A DNA stretch of 64,000 nucleotides from Pseudomonas frederiksbergensis (GTDB lineage Bacteria; Pseudomonadota; Gammaproteobacteria; Pseudomonadales; Pseudomonadaceae): assembly GCF_003732275.1 (NCBI RefSeq), contig NZ_MOBM01000020.1:62001-126000 (forward strand). The letters run 5' to 3'. Of the stretch, positions 26,890 to 35,958 are shown piece after piece; position 1 is the first letter of the stretch, and every line of letters starts with the position of its first letter. The position numbers and the translations under genes were made by a program. A model generated the notes under the pieces. It was not told the origin of the DNA, made no database searches, and saw nothing but the letters and a program-made list of their open reading frames with translations.

Positions 26890-27540
26890 CTACCAGTGCG
26901 CGCCGAAGGTCACTCGCAGCTCGTCCAGTGCTGCCTGATCGAGCGGTTCGGGCTTGGGATTGCTCATCAGCCACAGCCGCGCGGTTTCCTCGAGTTCTTC
27001 CAGGGCGTAGCTGGCCCTGGAAACCGAACTCTCCCAGACCACCGGCCCCAGCCGTTCGAGCATCACGCCGCGAACACTGTTGGCCAATTGCGCGACCCGT
27101 TCGGCCACCTTCGGTGAACCGGGGCGCTGGTAACCAATCAACGGGACAGGCCCGACTTTCATCACCTGATACGGCGTCAGCGGCGGCAGAATGTTGTCCG
27201 GCTGCCAGACACCTGCCAGCGTCAACGCCACCAGATGGGTGGAATGGGTATGCACCACGCCACCGACACTCGGGTTGCGGTCGTAGACCTGGCGATGCAA
27301 CGCCAGTGTCTTCGAAGGCTTGTCACCAGAAACCCATTCGCCGGCCAGATTGACCTTGGCGATGGTCGCCGGATCGAGGCGACCGAGACAGACATCGGTC
27401 GGTGTGATCAGCCAACCGTCATCCAGGCGCGCACTGATATTGCCGGCGCTGCCGACGGTGTAACCGCGCTCATAAAGGCTGCATCCGACCTGGCAGATTT
27501 CTTCGCGCAGGGCGTTTTCGTTACTCACTGCACCGTTCAT
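26890..27540 (-). CDS. otnC: 3-oxo-tetronate 4-phosphate decarboxylase (class II aldolase family)
   Basis: A 216-residue zinc enzyme of the AraD/class II aldolase family. The nucleophile/acid region GSAGNISARL and the zinc histidines in VVHTHSTHLVAL are present. OtnC releases CO2 from 3-oxo-tetronate 4-phosphate to give dihydroxyacetone phosphate. Its start overlaps the otnK stop by four bases (ATGA), showing translational coupling, and the permease gene follows after about 185 bp. Confidence 0.9.
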   Translation of the reverse strand: MNGAVSNENALREEICQVGCSLYERGYTVGSAGNISARLDDGWLITPTDVCLGRLDPATIAKVNLAGEWVSGDKPSKTLALHRQVYDRNPSVGGVVHTHSTHLVALTLAGVWQPDNILPPLTPYQVMKVGPVPLIGYQRPGSPKVAERVAQLANSVRGVMLERLGPVVWESSVSRASYALEELEETARLWLMSNPKPEPLDQAALDELRVTFGAHW

Positions 27541-28829
27541 TGCACATCCCCAGCCAGTTGCTTCAAGGCTTTGCTGAAGAAATCCCGACCACCGAAGTTG
27601 CCCGATTTGAGCGCCAGGGCCAGAGGCTCATCCGTGCTGCTGACCGTCGCCGGCACACCCGGATCGATCTGCGCGCCGATCTGCAGCAGCTGCACACCCA
27701 GCGCCTGAACCACGGCACCGGAGGTTTCACCGCCGGCAATCACAAAACGCCGTACGCCGCTCTGGCGCAGGCCCTCGGCAATTTCGCCAAAAGCGTTTTC
27801 CACCAGACTGCCGGCCTGCTCGACACCCAACTGTTGTTGCACGGCCTTGACCGCATCCGGTGAGCTGGTGGCGTAGATCAATACGGTTTGTTCATTGTTC
27901 TTGGCGAAGGCCAGGGCCTGGGCAACTACCGGCTCTCCGGCCGCCAGGGCCAACGGATCAATCCGCAGCGCCGGCCGACCGGCTTCGAGCCAGGCTGCCA
28001 CTTGCCCATTGGTAGCGATCGACGCGCTGCCGGCCAACACCACTTCACCGCCCGATACTGCCGGGAGTTTCGAAGCATCGAGGTCGCGCAATTTGCCGGC
28101 GCGACGGAAGTTTTCCGGCAAGCCCAGGGCCAGCCCCGAACCGCCGGTCAGCAACGACAGGTCGGCGCAAGCGGTGCCGAGGGTGTACAGATCGCGGTCC
28201 GACAAGGCATCGGCAATCGCCATGCCGACACCTTGAGCCCGCAGCTCTTTGATTCGCTCACGCACCTGTTCGGCCCCTTGGGCAATGGTGTCGTAGCGCA
28301 ACAAGCCGACGTTCAGGGCAGTCTGCGATTGCAGCACCCGAACCAGATTGGCGTCGGTCATCGGCGTCAGAGGGTGATGCTGCATGCCCGACTCGCTGAG
28401 CAGTTGATCCTGTACAAACAAGTGGCCGCGAAAGATCGTCCGGCCATTCTCGGGGAACGCCGGGCACGCCAGGGTGAAGTCGCTGTCCAGCGCCGCCAGC
28501 AGCGCTTCGCTGACCTGGCCGATGTTGCCGGCCGCGGTGGAGTCGAACGTCGAGCAATACTTGAAAAAGATCTGCTCGCAGCCTTGCTCGCGCAGCCAGG
28601 CCAGCGCGGCGAGGGACTGTTCGACTGCGACGGCGACCGGAATGGTGCGCGACTTCAGTGCGATGACAATCGCATCGGCATCAAGCCCGGCAGCCACTTC
28701 GCTACTCGGAATGCCGATGCTTTGCACGGTGCGCATACCGCCGCGCACCAGCATGTTGGCAAGGTCCGTGGCACCGGTGAAATCGTCGGCGATGCAACCC
28801 AGCAATGGGCGTGCAGTGGTTGTGTTCAT
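27537..28829 (-). CDS. otnK: 3-oxo-tetronate kinase
   Basis: A 430-residue DUF1537-family kinase. The N-terminal substrate domain opens with LLGCIADDFTGATDLANML, whose IADDFTGATD motif is characteristic. The C-terminal nucleotide domain has RFVIAGGETSGAVVQAL. It phosphorylates 3-oxo-tetronate at C4 with ATP. Position between ltnD and otnC matches the known L-threonate pathway order, so otnK is preferred over the D-threonate kinase dtnK, which would be paired with pdxA2. Confidence 0.9.
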   Translation of the reverse strand: MNTTTARPLLGCIADDFTGATDLANMLVRGGMRTVQSIGIPSSEVAAGLDADAIVIALKSRTIPVAVAVEQSLAALAWLREQGCEQIFFKYCSTFDSTAAGNIGQVSEALLAALDSDFTLACPAFPENGRTIFRGHLFVQDQLLSESGMQHHPLTPMTDANLVRVLQSQTALNVGLLRYDTIAQGAEQVRERIKELRAQGVGMAIADALSDRDLYTLGTACADLSLLTGGSGLALGLPENFRRAGKLRDLDASKLPAVSGGEVVLAGSASIATNGQVAAWLEAGRPALRIDPLALAAGEPVVAQALAFAKNNEQTVLIYATSSPDAVKAVQQQLGVEQAGSLVENAFGEIAEGLRQSGVRRFVIAGGETSGAVVQALGVQLLQIGAQIDPGVPATVSSTDEPLALALKSGNFGGRDFFSKALKQLAGDVQ

Positions 28830-28839
28830 GGGGCGTTCC

Positions 28840-29745
28840 TCAAACCGGCTCAGTCTTGGCAGTCGGCAACTCGATGCCGGGGAAAATCTTGATCACCGCC
28901 GAGTCATCCTCACGGCCGAAACCTGCACTGGAAGCCTGCATGAACATCTGGTGGGCGGTGGCCGACAGCGGCAGCGGGAATTTGCTGGCCCGTGCGGTAT
29001 CCAGTACCAGGCCCAAGTCCTTGACGAAAATATCCACCGCGGACAATGGTGTGTAATCGGCCTTGAGAATGTGCGGCACGCGGTTTTCGAACATCCAGGA
29101 ATTACCGGCGCTGTGGGTGATCACTTCGTAAAGCTCATCGGCGTCGACTCCCTCACGCAGGCCCAGCGCCATGGCTTCGGCCGAAGCAGCGATATGCACC
29201 CCGGCGAGCAACTGGTTGATGATCTTGACCTTCGAGCCCAGGCCATGGGTGTCACCCAGGCGATAGACTTTGCCGGCCATGCCTGCAAGGACTGCGTCGG
29301 CCTTGGCATAAGCATCGGCCGGGCCAGACGTCATCATGGTCATTTCACCGGCAGCTGCCTTGGCCGCGCCGCCGGAAATCGGTGCATCCAGATACAGCAA
29401 ACCTTGCGCGGTCAGGCGCTGGCCCAGGTCCACGGCGTAGGTGGGCGCCACGGTGGCGCAACCGATCACCAGGCTACCAGGACGCAACGCAGCGACGGCA
29501 CCACCCTCGCCAAACAATACGGTTTCGGTCTGCTCGGCGTTCACCACCACGGTAATGATCACGTCGCATTCTGCAGCCATGTGCGCGGGCGAAGCACACG
29601 CCACGCCACCCTCGCCGGCAAACTGTTCAGTCACCGCGGCACGCACATCACAGGCATGCACATTAAAGCCACTGCGCAACAGTGAGCGGGCAATGCCCAG
29701 GCCCATCGCGCCCAGACCGACAACACCGACATTCTTGTTATTCAT
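28840..29745 (-). CDS. ltnD: L-threonate dehydrogenase
   Basis: A 301-residue member of the β-hydroxyacid dehydrogenase family. The Rossmann motif VGVVGLGAMGLGIA is at the N-terminus, the substrate motif YLDAPISGGAAKA follows, and the catalytic lysine lies in GSKVKIINQLL. It oxidises L-threonate at C2 to 2-oxo-tetronate with NAD+. The ATG at 29745 has GGAG six bases upstream and is preferred over 29757. It is first of the enzyme genes, right after the FCD regulator. Confidence 0.9.
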   Translation of the reverse strand: MNNKNVGVVGLGAMGLGIARSLLRSGFNVHACDVRAAVTEQFAGEGGVACASPAHMAAECDVIITVVVNAEQTETVLFGEGGAVAALRPGSLVIGCATVAPTYAVDLGQRLTAQGLLYLDAPISGGAAKAAAGEMTMMTSGPADAYAKADAVLAGMAGKVYRLGDTHGLGSKVKIINQLLAGVHIAASAEAMALGLREGVDADELYEVITHSAGNSWMFENRVPHILKADYTPLSAVDIFVKDLGLVLDTARASKFPLPLSATAHQMFMQASSAGFGREDDSAVIKIFPGIELPTAKTEPV

Positions 29746-29786
29746 GGGGTACTCCATAGTTACCGGCTTGTGAGGAAAACAGCGGC

Positions 29787-30491
29787 CTATTCCACGCCGG
29801 CAAGGCGTAGGCGGCGGGCCGCGTTGTAGATATGGGCACGGGCGGCATGCCCGGCAGCGAGCGGATCGCGTAGCCGAATGGCCAACACGATCGCCTGGTG
29901 TTCTTCATGCACCTGACGGGAGAAATCCGCCCTGCCCGCTTCATTGGTGCGGGTGATGCGGGTCGCGGCCTCCAGGTACTGACTGACGAATTCCAGGGTC
30001 TTGAGAAAGTAGGGATTGCCCGTGGCCTGAGCGATGGCGCGGTGAAAAGCCACATCGGCGCGAACACCGTCCTGCCCTTCATCGACCTCTTCATCGATGT
30101 GAGCCAGCGCCTCGTCAATCTGCACCAGATCGGCCTCGCTGCGATTGAGCGCCGCCTCGCAGGCGATTTCCGCCTCGATGGCCCGTCGCAGCGCCAACAG
30201 GTGAAAGACACTGCCGGGCAGATTGGCTTCGGCGTAATCGATACGCAGCGGGCGGATATTGGCGTTGGCGGTGACGAAGATGCCGCGCCCTTGTTGAGGC
30301 TGCAGCACGCCTTCGTTCTTGAGACGGGAAATGGCTTCGCGGACCACGGTGCGGCTGACACCGAAGGCTTCTGAAAGCATGGCTTCACTGGGCAGTTTGC
30401 TGCCGGTGGCGAACACACCGTTCTCAATCTTGTCCAGCAGCTGCTGAGCGACGCTGTCACTCAGCACATGAGTCGGGACCTTGTCGAACAT
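29787..30491 (-). CDS. FadR-type GntR regulator (FCD) of the threonate operon
   Basis: A 234-residue regulator. The winged helix spans about residues 10-75 (LPSEAMLSEAFGVSRTVVRE) and an FCD effector domain follows, with histidines of the kind that hold a metal and a carboxylic acid ligand. It is first in the cluster and reads towards ltnD with a 42-bp gap, so it probably governs the operon in response to threonate or an oxo-tetronate. A TTGTCATACAG element at 30525-30535 in front of it may be its operator. Confidence 0.85.
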   Translation of the reverse strand: MFDKVPTHVLSDSVAQQLLDKIENGVFATGSKLPSEAMLSEAFGVSRTVVREAISRLKNEGVLQPQQGRGIFVTANANIRPLRIDYAEANLPGSVFHLLALRRAIEAEIACEAALNRSEADLVQIDEALAHIDEEVDEGQDGVRADVAFHRAIAQATGNPYFLKTLEFVSQYLEAATRITRTNEAGRADFSRQVHEEHQAIVLAIRLRDPLAAGHAARAHIYNAARRLRLAGVE

Positions 30492-30850
30492 CGTTAGCCA
30501 TCCTGTTTTTGTCTTGTTATCAGGTTGTCATACAGGTTGAGCAGATAATCCTCCAATGAACGGATTATGTGAAGTGTTTTTTTAAAATAACATTTTTTAA
30601 CATGCTAGCTGAAGGGAGGCGCAACCACTGCTCAGTGGGATCCAACTGACAGGAGCATTGTTATCAAGGAATGAATCGGTGCGCTTTCTGGAAGCGATTT
30701 GAGTAATGCCAGTCAGCGGAACCTGTGGGAGCGGGCTTCAGTGGCATGTCGGAGGCGAACATTGATTACGCCGCCTCCGACGGGTGCAGGTTGTTCATGT
30801 GGCGCTTTATAAAAGTGCGCCCTCCAGGCAACAGCCCTGAAAAGCCCTCT
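30492..30850. other. Intergenic region: candidate FCD operator, partial REP core, hairpin
   Basis: 359 bp without a gene. At 30525-30535 TTGTCATACAG (reverse CTGTATGACAA) has the TGT-N3-ACA symmetry seen at many FCD-regulator operators. A partial REP core (GTGGGAGCGGGCTT) lies at about 30725-30738. A 10-bp stem, GTCGGAGGCG with CGCCTCCGAC and a 14-base loop, lies at 30748-30781 downstream of the receptor gene and may end its transcript, although no T-run follows. Confidence 0.45.
30748..30781. terminator. 10-bp inverted repeat after the first siderophore receptor gene
   Basis: GTCGGAGGCG-N14-CGCCTCCGAC, a perfect stem about 70 bases past the receptor stop on the minus strand. Strong pairing but no T-tract, so it is either a processed 3' end or a REP-associated structure. 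Confidence 0.45.
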
Positions 30851-32980
30851 CTACAAGGTGTATGAAACTCCCATCTGCACGGTTCTCGGCGCGCCCGGAT
30901 AGGCGTAAACGTTGCCAAAGGCGCCTTCATCATAGTGGCTGTCGAACACATTCTTCAGGTCAAGGTTAAGCCGCAGGTGATCGTTGACTTTGTAAAAGCT
31001 GAGCAGGTCGAACACCTCGTAGCTATCCATGGAAAAGGCATTGGCCGCGGTCTGGCCGGCGCGCTCGTCGACATACTTGGCTCCCAATCCAAGGCCCAGT
31101 CCTTTGAGGCCACCGTCCTGAAACTCGTAGACGTTCAGCAGGCTGAAACTGTTGCGCGGAATGTTCACCAGACGGGTGCCTGACTTCAGCACGTTGTCCT
31201 GTGTGACTTCGGCATCCACATAGGCGTAGCCACCAATCATCCGCCACTCTGGCGTGAGGTTGCCGGCCACATTCAGATCAAAGCCACGGCTACGAACTTC
31301 ACCCGCCGCAACGCTGAAGGTCGAGTCCACCGGGTCTGTCGTCAGGACGTTGCGTTTTTCGATCTGATACACCGCGGCATCCACGCTTAACTGACGATCA
31401 AGGGCCTGCCACTTGACACCCACCTCGTAGGATTTGCCTTCTTCAGGTTTGAAGCCGCCCCCCGTTCGACTGGCACCGCTGTTGGGTTTGAAGGACCGCG
31501 CCGTGTCGGCATAGATCGCCACAGTCGGGGTCAAGTCATAGATCAGCCCCAGGCGCGGGGTGACTGCGTTGTCGCTGTTGGTCCAGCTCGGGCCGTTGGC
31601 GAGGTAGTTGTCGTAATCCTGTTCGAAGCGTTCGAAACGCACGCCGGCCAAGGCTTTCAAACCCTCGGCCAGGGTCACCTGGTCTTGCACGAAAGCGGCA
31701 TAGGTCTTGAGGTTTTCCTGATCATGGGTGGTGGTGCGAGTCAGCACCGGACGCGGCTGGCCGTAGACCGGTTTGAAAATATCGATGGGGTAGGCACTCA
31801 CCGCCCCACTGGAGCGACGGATAATCGACTTGTAATCGTAATCCTCATACTCGATGCCCGTGAGCAACGTGTGGTCGAATCCGGCCGTGGATAAATGCCC
31901 GGTCAGGTTCAACTGCACATCAAGGTCACGCCACTCCAGCTTCCGGTAGTTGAAGTTGCGCCCCAACGTTCGGCCGTCGGCAGCGACACCGTTGGCTTCG
32001 ATGGCATTGCCTTGCAGGCTGCCGTCGAGAAATTGCGTGCCGCCGCCCAAGGTCCAGTTGTCGTTCAGGAAATGTTCGAAACGCAGTTGCGCCATGTTGT
32101 TGTCGTTGTGCAGCTTGCCGATATCCTTCTCACCGAAAAAAGTATCCCGCGACGCGACGCCGATCTGATTGCGATAGCGGGTCACGCCGCGATCGAGCGG
32201 CGCGTTGTTGCGCATGAAATCGCCTTCGAAGGTGATACGGGTAGTGTCGTTGACCTGCCAACCGAGCACCGGCGCCACGCCGTAACGCTCGTTTTCGACG
32301 TGATCACGAAAGGTGTCGCCACCCTCGCCTATCACGTTCAGCCGATAGGCCAGTCGCCCTTCGTCATCCAGAGGTCCTGAGGCATCCAGCGTTCCGCGAC
32401 GCATGCCCTGATCGTTGAGCTGACTGCCCAGGGTGACCGTGCGCTCGGCCAGGGGTTGTTTGGACACCACGTTGAAGGTGCCGCCCGGGTCGCCACGGCC
32501 ATAGAGCGTGGTGGCTGGCCCGCGCAGGACCTCCAGACGCTCGATGGTATTGGCATCGGGCATGTTCGGGTAACCGCGGTTGATCGGGAAACCGTTGCGG
32601 TAAAACTCACCGGTGGTAAAGCCACGCACGGTGAAAGTGGTCAGGCCCTGGCCGCCGAAATTATTCGCACGGCCCACGCCCCCGGCGTAATCGAGAGCGT
32701 CTTGCAGGCGGGTGGCGCCGAGGTCTTCCACGACATCCCGGGTGACCACGCTGATGGATTGTGGGGTTTCATGAATCGGAGTGTCTGTGCGCGTCGCGCT
32801 GGTCGAACGGGTCGCTCGATACCCCTGGACCGGGCCTTGGGCCGGCTCTTCGAATGTGCCGTTGATGTCGATCGCTTGTAACTCTATTGACGCAGGATCA
32901 GTCGGTACCTGGTCAGCCCAGGTGGTCTGGGAAATGGCTTGAATCACACACAGAGAAACCAGAGTTCGACGCATCGACAT
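30851..32980 (-). CDS. TonB-dependent siderophore receptor
   Basis: A 709-residue outer-membrane receptor. A signal peptide ends near QTTWA; the plug domain follows (TPQSISVVTRDVVEDLGA, then VLRGPATTLYGRGDPGGTFN, a conserved plug motif), and a 22-strand barrel with siderophore-receptor signatures (SFKPNSG...EEGKSYEVGVKW) ends in YTL. No N-terminal signalling extension is visible between signal peptide and plug, and no fecIR-like pair is adjacent. AAGG precedes the ATG. A ferric siderophore, perhaps of foreign origin, is the expected cargo; its type cannot be read from sequence. Confidence 0.88.
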   Translation of the reverse strand: MSMRRTLVSLCVIQAISQTTWADQVPTDPASIELQAIDINGTFEEPAQGPVQGYRATRSTSATRTDTPIHETPQSISVVTRDVVEDLGATRLQDALDYAGGVGRANNFGGQGLTTFTVRGFTTGEFYRNGFPINRGYPNMPDANTIERLEVLRGPATTLYGRGDPGGTFNVVSKQPLAERTVTLGSQLNDQGMRRGTLDASGPLDDEGRLAYRLNVIGEGGDTFRDHVENERYGVAPVLGWQVNDTTRITFEGDFMRNNAPLDRGVTRYRNQIGVASRDTFFGEKDIGKLHNDNNMAQLRFEHFLNDNWTLGGGTQFLDGSLQGNAIEANGVAADGRTLGRNFNYRKLEWRDLDVQLNLTGHLSTAGFDHTLLTGIEYEDYDYKSIIRRSSGAVSAYPIDIFKPVYGQPRPVLTRTTTHDQENLKTYAAFVQDQVTLAEGLKALAGVRFERFEQDYDNYLANGPSWTNSDNAVTPRLGLIYDLTPTVAIYADTARSFKPNSGASRTGGGFKPEEGKSYEVGVKWQALDRQLSVDAAVYQIEKRNVLTTDPVDSTFSVAAGEVRSRGFDLNVAGNLTPEWRMIGGYAYVDAEVTQDNVLKSGTRLVNIPRNSFSLLNVYEFQDGGLKGLGLGLGAKYVDERAGQTAANAFSMDSYEVFDLLSFYKVNDHLRLNLDLKNVFDSHYDEGAFGNVYAYPGAPRTVQMGVSYTL

Positions 32981-32997
32981 ACAACCTTAAGAAAGAT

Positions 32998-33020
32998 GCC
33001 GGGCACATCAGGAGCCCGGC
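32998..33020. terminator. Hairpin between the tandem receptor genes
   Basis: GCCGGGC-N9-GCCCGGC, a perfect 7-bp GC stem followed on the minus strand by ATCTTTCTT. It lies between the two receptor genes and only 18 bp before the start of the second, so it could attenuate read-through or shape that gene's leader. Confidence 0.55.
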
Positions 33021-33103
33021 GAGAATTTATATTTAATAAAGACGCCCCCGTTCCGCCCGGTACAAACACCAGCGAAACGGGTCAGTGCATCAATGCACAA
33101 GGG

Positions 33104-35191
33104 TCAGAACGTCACACTGGCGCTAAGGCGTGCCGTGCGCGGTTCGCCGACATTGACTGCCAGTTGGCTGCCGGTGGAGGACGGGTAGTACTGTTTGTCG
33201 AACAGGTTGTCGACGTTGAATTGCAGCGAAGTCTTGTAGCCGAACATCGGTGCCTCCCAACGAACGAAGGCATCGGCCACGGTGTAGCTGCTCAGCCAGA
33301 AATCGTTGGCATTGTTAGCCGCCCGCTCGCCGATATAACGTGCGCCAGCACCGGCATGCCAGGCCCCGAACTCCGCAGGAACGTTCAGGTGATGGGTGAG
33401 GTACAGGCTCGCGGTGTGCTTCGGCGCATCGGCGAGGCGATGACCTTCGTCATCCGGATCGTCGAGGATTTCCGTGTGGGTGTAAGCGTAAGTGCCGATC
33501 AGGTCCCAGCGCTCGGCCACACGCCCGGTGATGTCCAGTTCCAGGCCCTGTGAACCGACCTTGCCCGCCGCCTCCGAAAGGCTGACACCACTGATCGTCT
33601 GGGTGGTCACGACGTTTTTCTTGACGATGTCGAACAGCGCAAGGTTGATGTTCAGCCCCGGCAGCGGGTCGTACTTCGCGCCGACTTCGTAGCTGCGGCC
33701 CTCCTCCGGATCGAACGTATGGCCGGCATCGTCGACATCGGTATTGGGCTTGAACGAACGGCTGTAATTGCCATACAGCGATAACGTATCGGTGGCTTTG
33801 TAGACCAGGCCCAGAAACGGCACGAAGGCATCGCCGTTATCGTCGCGGTTGACGGTATAGCTGCTGCCGCGGCCCTGATCGCTGTACTGATCGTAATGCT
33901 GCTGGCGACCGCCGAGGACCAGGATCCAGCGGTCATCGAGGTGCCAGTTATCCTTGAAGTACACCGAGCTGGAGGTCAGCTGGTTGCTCAAGTCGCTTTG
34001 GGCAGCACTGACGAGACTGGGCTCGGCCAGACGACCATAAACCGGCGATGTAATGTCGAAGCCTGACCGTGCTGTATTACGGTAGGTTTTGCCGCGGAAT
34101 TGGTCGGACGCTTCAGTATCCGCGCCGACCAGCAGGTCATGGCGTTGGCCGAACAGTTCCTGCTGGCCGATGAAATCCCAACTGGCGTAGCGGGTCTCAT
34201 CGTCGTAGTGAGCGCCGTTGGCAGCACGTCGCAGATTGTTGCCGGTCAACGAACTCGGCTGGGCAATCGAGAGGCTGTAGCGGTCGTTGTTCCAGCCGTA
34301 GGTGACGCGGGTTTTCCAATCGTCACTCAGCTGATATTCGAAACGCGCGGTGGCCACTTCACGGATACCGACGCTTTTGGCCCATTTTTCGTCGAGACGT
34401 TTGTCGTAGTCGATGTCGGCCGGATGACCGTTGGTGAACACGGTGCCGCGATCGAAGGGATTGGAGTATTCGCTGTACTCGTAGCTCAGCGTCAGGCTGG
34501 CGCGGTCGCCGGTCCAGCTCAGCGATGGCGCGACCAGGGTGCTCTCGTTCACGCCGTAGTTGCGCCAGTAATCTTCATGGCCACGTTCGGCAATCAGGCG
34601 ATAAGCCAGGCCTGTCTCTCCCAGAGGCCCGGTGGTGTCGACGGCCATCGTGCCGCCGCCTTCGCTGTAAGCCGAGCCGCTCAGGGTGGTGCTCTGGGTG
34701 TATTCAGGCTTCTTGCTGATCACATTGATCAATCCGCCGGGTTCCAGCGCGCCGTACAGCATCGAAGCAGGCCCTTTGAGCACTTCCACACGATCCGTGG
34801 TGGCGCTGAAGTTGTGCCCCAGATTGGAACGCACGCCATCGCGCAGGATCGAGCCGTCATCGTTGGTGCCGAAACCGCGCTTGACCAGGGAATCCCGGGA
34901 GTTGCCCAAGGTATTGCCTTGGCTGACACCGCTGACAAACTTCATGGCGTCGTCCAGCGAGCGCACCTGATAGTCGGCCAGGGTCTGTTGTGTTACCACA
35001 TTGACCGATTGCGCCTCTTCCTTGATCGGCACGTTGCTTTTGCTCGCCGTGCTGGCTTGAGAAGTGGTGTAGCTCGTGTCTTGGCTGACGCGGCTTGCCT
35101 GAATATCGGTGGTCGGCAGTTCGAGGGCTTCCTGTGCCCACAGAGGGCTGGCAAACATAACGCAGGAGAGCGTTGGCAACGCGTGTTTCAT
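33104..35191 (-). CDS. TonB-dependent siderophore receptor
   Basis: A 695-residue receptor with signal peptide ending at PLWAQ, a plug (AQSVNVVTQQTLADYQVRSL, VLKGPASMLYGALEPGGLIN) and a barrel ending in SASVTF with the C-terminal Phe. The ATG at 35191 has AAGG close upstream; the 35230 frame begins with a TTG and adds an unlikely cytoplasmic tail to the signal. The Fur-like site at 35254-35272 indicates iron repression. It is only distantly similar to the downstream receptor, so the two probably serve different ferric chelates. Confidence 0.88.
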   Translation of the reverse strand: MKHALPTLSCVMFASPLWAQEALELPTTDIQASRVSQDTSYTTSQASTASKSNVPIKEEAQSVNVVTQQTLADYQVRSLDDAMKFVSGVSQGNTLGNSRDSLVKRGFGTNDDGSILRDGVRSNLGHNFSATTDRVEVLKGPASMLYGALEPGGLINVISKKPEYTQSTTLSGSAYSEGGGTMAVDTTGPLGETGLAYRLIAERGHEDYWRNYGVNESTLVAPSLSWTGDRASLTLSYEYSEYSNPFDRGTVFTNGHPADIDYDKRLDEKWAKSVGIREVATARFEYQLSDDWKTRVTYGWNNDRYSLSIAQPSSLTGNNLRRAANGAHYDDETRYASWDFIGQQELFGQRHDLLVGADTEASDQFRGKTYRNTARSGFDITSPVYGRLAEPSLVSAAQSDLSNQLTSSSVYFKDNWHLDDRWILVLGGRQQHYDQYSDQGRGSSYTVNRDDNGDAFVPFLGLVYKATDTLSLYGNYSRSFKPNTDVDDAGHTFDPEEGRSYEVGAKYDPLPGLNINLALFDIVKKNVVTTQTISGVSLSEAAGKVGSQGLELDITGRVAERWDLIGTYAYTHTEILDDPDDEGHRLADAPKHTASLYLTHHLNVPAEFGAWHAGAGARYIGERAANNANDFWLSSYTVADAFVRWEAPMFGYKTSLQFNVDNLFDKQYYPSSTGSQLAVNVGEPRTARLSASVTF

Positions 35192-35253
35192 GAAGACCTT
35201 GCGGTGGGCAAAAGGATGGGGCTGGCTCAAGACGTCGCACTCGATGAGTTAGT

Positions 35254-35272
35254 AGTAACGATTCTCATTGTA
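35254..35272 (-). promoter_or_regulatory. Fur-box-like site
   Basis: On the minus strand AATGAGAATCGTTA matches the consensus 19-mer GATAATGATAATCATTATC at about 13 of 19 positions, including both central AATGA and AATC blocks. It is about 65 bp upstream of the receptor start, where it would cover the promoter. Confidence 0.65.
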
Positions 35273-35958
35273 TTGTGCGATGTATTATCAGTAAATACCC
35301 TTTTATGGTCCTCCGCGCGCTTGATTCGCCGCAAAAAAGGAGGATGTGTCCGTTTTCTGTCAGGACCTTGGGCGGTGCGCTACTCCAGCAGGATCTGGGA
35401 GTGCGTCAAAAAAAATAACTTTTTAAAACAACTAGTTGAAACGCCTTAATAGATTATTGGACAGAAGGCTATATTTTTGACTAGTGACATTTGACAGGCC
35501 GCCTGGAGTGGTCGATACATAACAGGGTCGACGTATAACAAAGGTGCAGGTCCTTTAGTAGATATACGCCGCCCCGGCATTTAAGTTCACGATCGAAAGT
35601 GCTTGTTTTTAAAGGGCCGAAAGTTCGGACCATGCGGTAGCTTTGGCCGTCGCAAATAGCACCCTTCGCTTGATGACACGGCGATATCACTTAAAGCGTT
35701 AAGTAGCGTTTACACTTCCGATCAAAAATTCTGGTTGAGCACAGCCACTTCAAGAGAACTTTTCAGCACGATGCGGTGCATGCGCCAGTTTATTGACTCC
35801 AGTGTTTTCTGTCATCGTTACTTGTGCATTACATGCTTCATTGTTGATACACCTGTTCCAATGACTTAACACCTCGCCATTCCGTATGCATTAGGATTCG
35901 CAATGGCCTTATTGATGCGCGAACAGGTATGCTTAAATTCACTACGGAGCTTGCCAGT
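35273..35958 (+). promoter_or_regulatory. Long AT-rich leader of the exopolysaccharide operon
   Basis: About 690 bp with no convincing gene, clearly richer in A and T than its surroundings. A consensus -35 TTGACA lies at 35491-35496 with a weak GATACA 17 bases on; transcription from it would give a leader of roughly 430 bases. It also holds a 10-bp palindrome CAACTAGTTG at 35429-35438 and an ops-like element at 35633-35643. The long leader before an RfaH homologue suggests control by transcription elongation. Confidence 0.5.
35633..35643 (+). promoter_or_regulatory. ops-like RfaH recruitment element
   Basis: TGCGGTAGCTT compared with the enterobacterial ops core GGCGGTAGCGT: nine of eleven positions agree, including the whole GCGGTAGC block and the final T. 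GGCCGAAAG before it and CTTTGGCC overlapping it can pair with one bulge (35616-35648), placing the element in a hairpin. It lies in the leader 316 bp ahead of the RfaH-like gene. Confidence 0.5.

Noticed and set aside
32981..33103. Fur box before the first siderophore receptor
   Set aside because: The AT-rich stretch here matches the consensus too poorly to call.
35481..35690. Short minus-strand frame in the exopolysaccharide leader
   Set aside because: No ribosome binding site and no recognisable protein; the region is better explained as a leader with regulatory elements.
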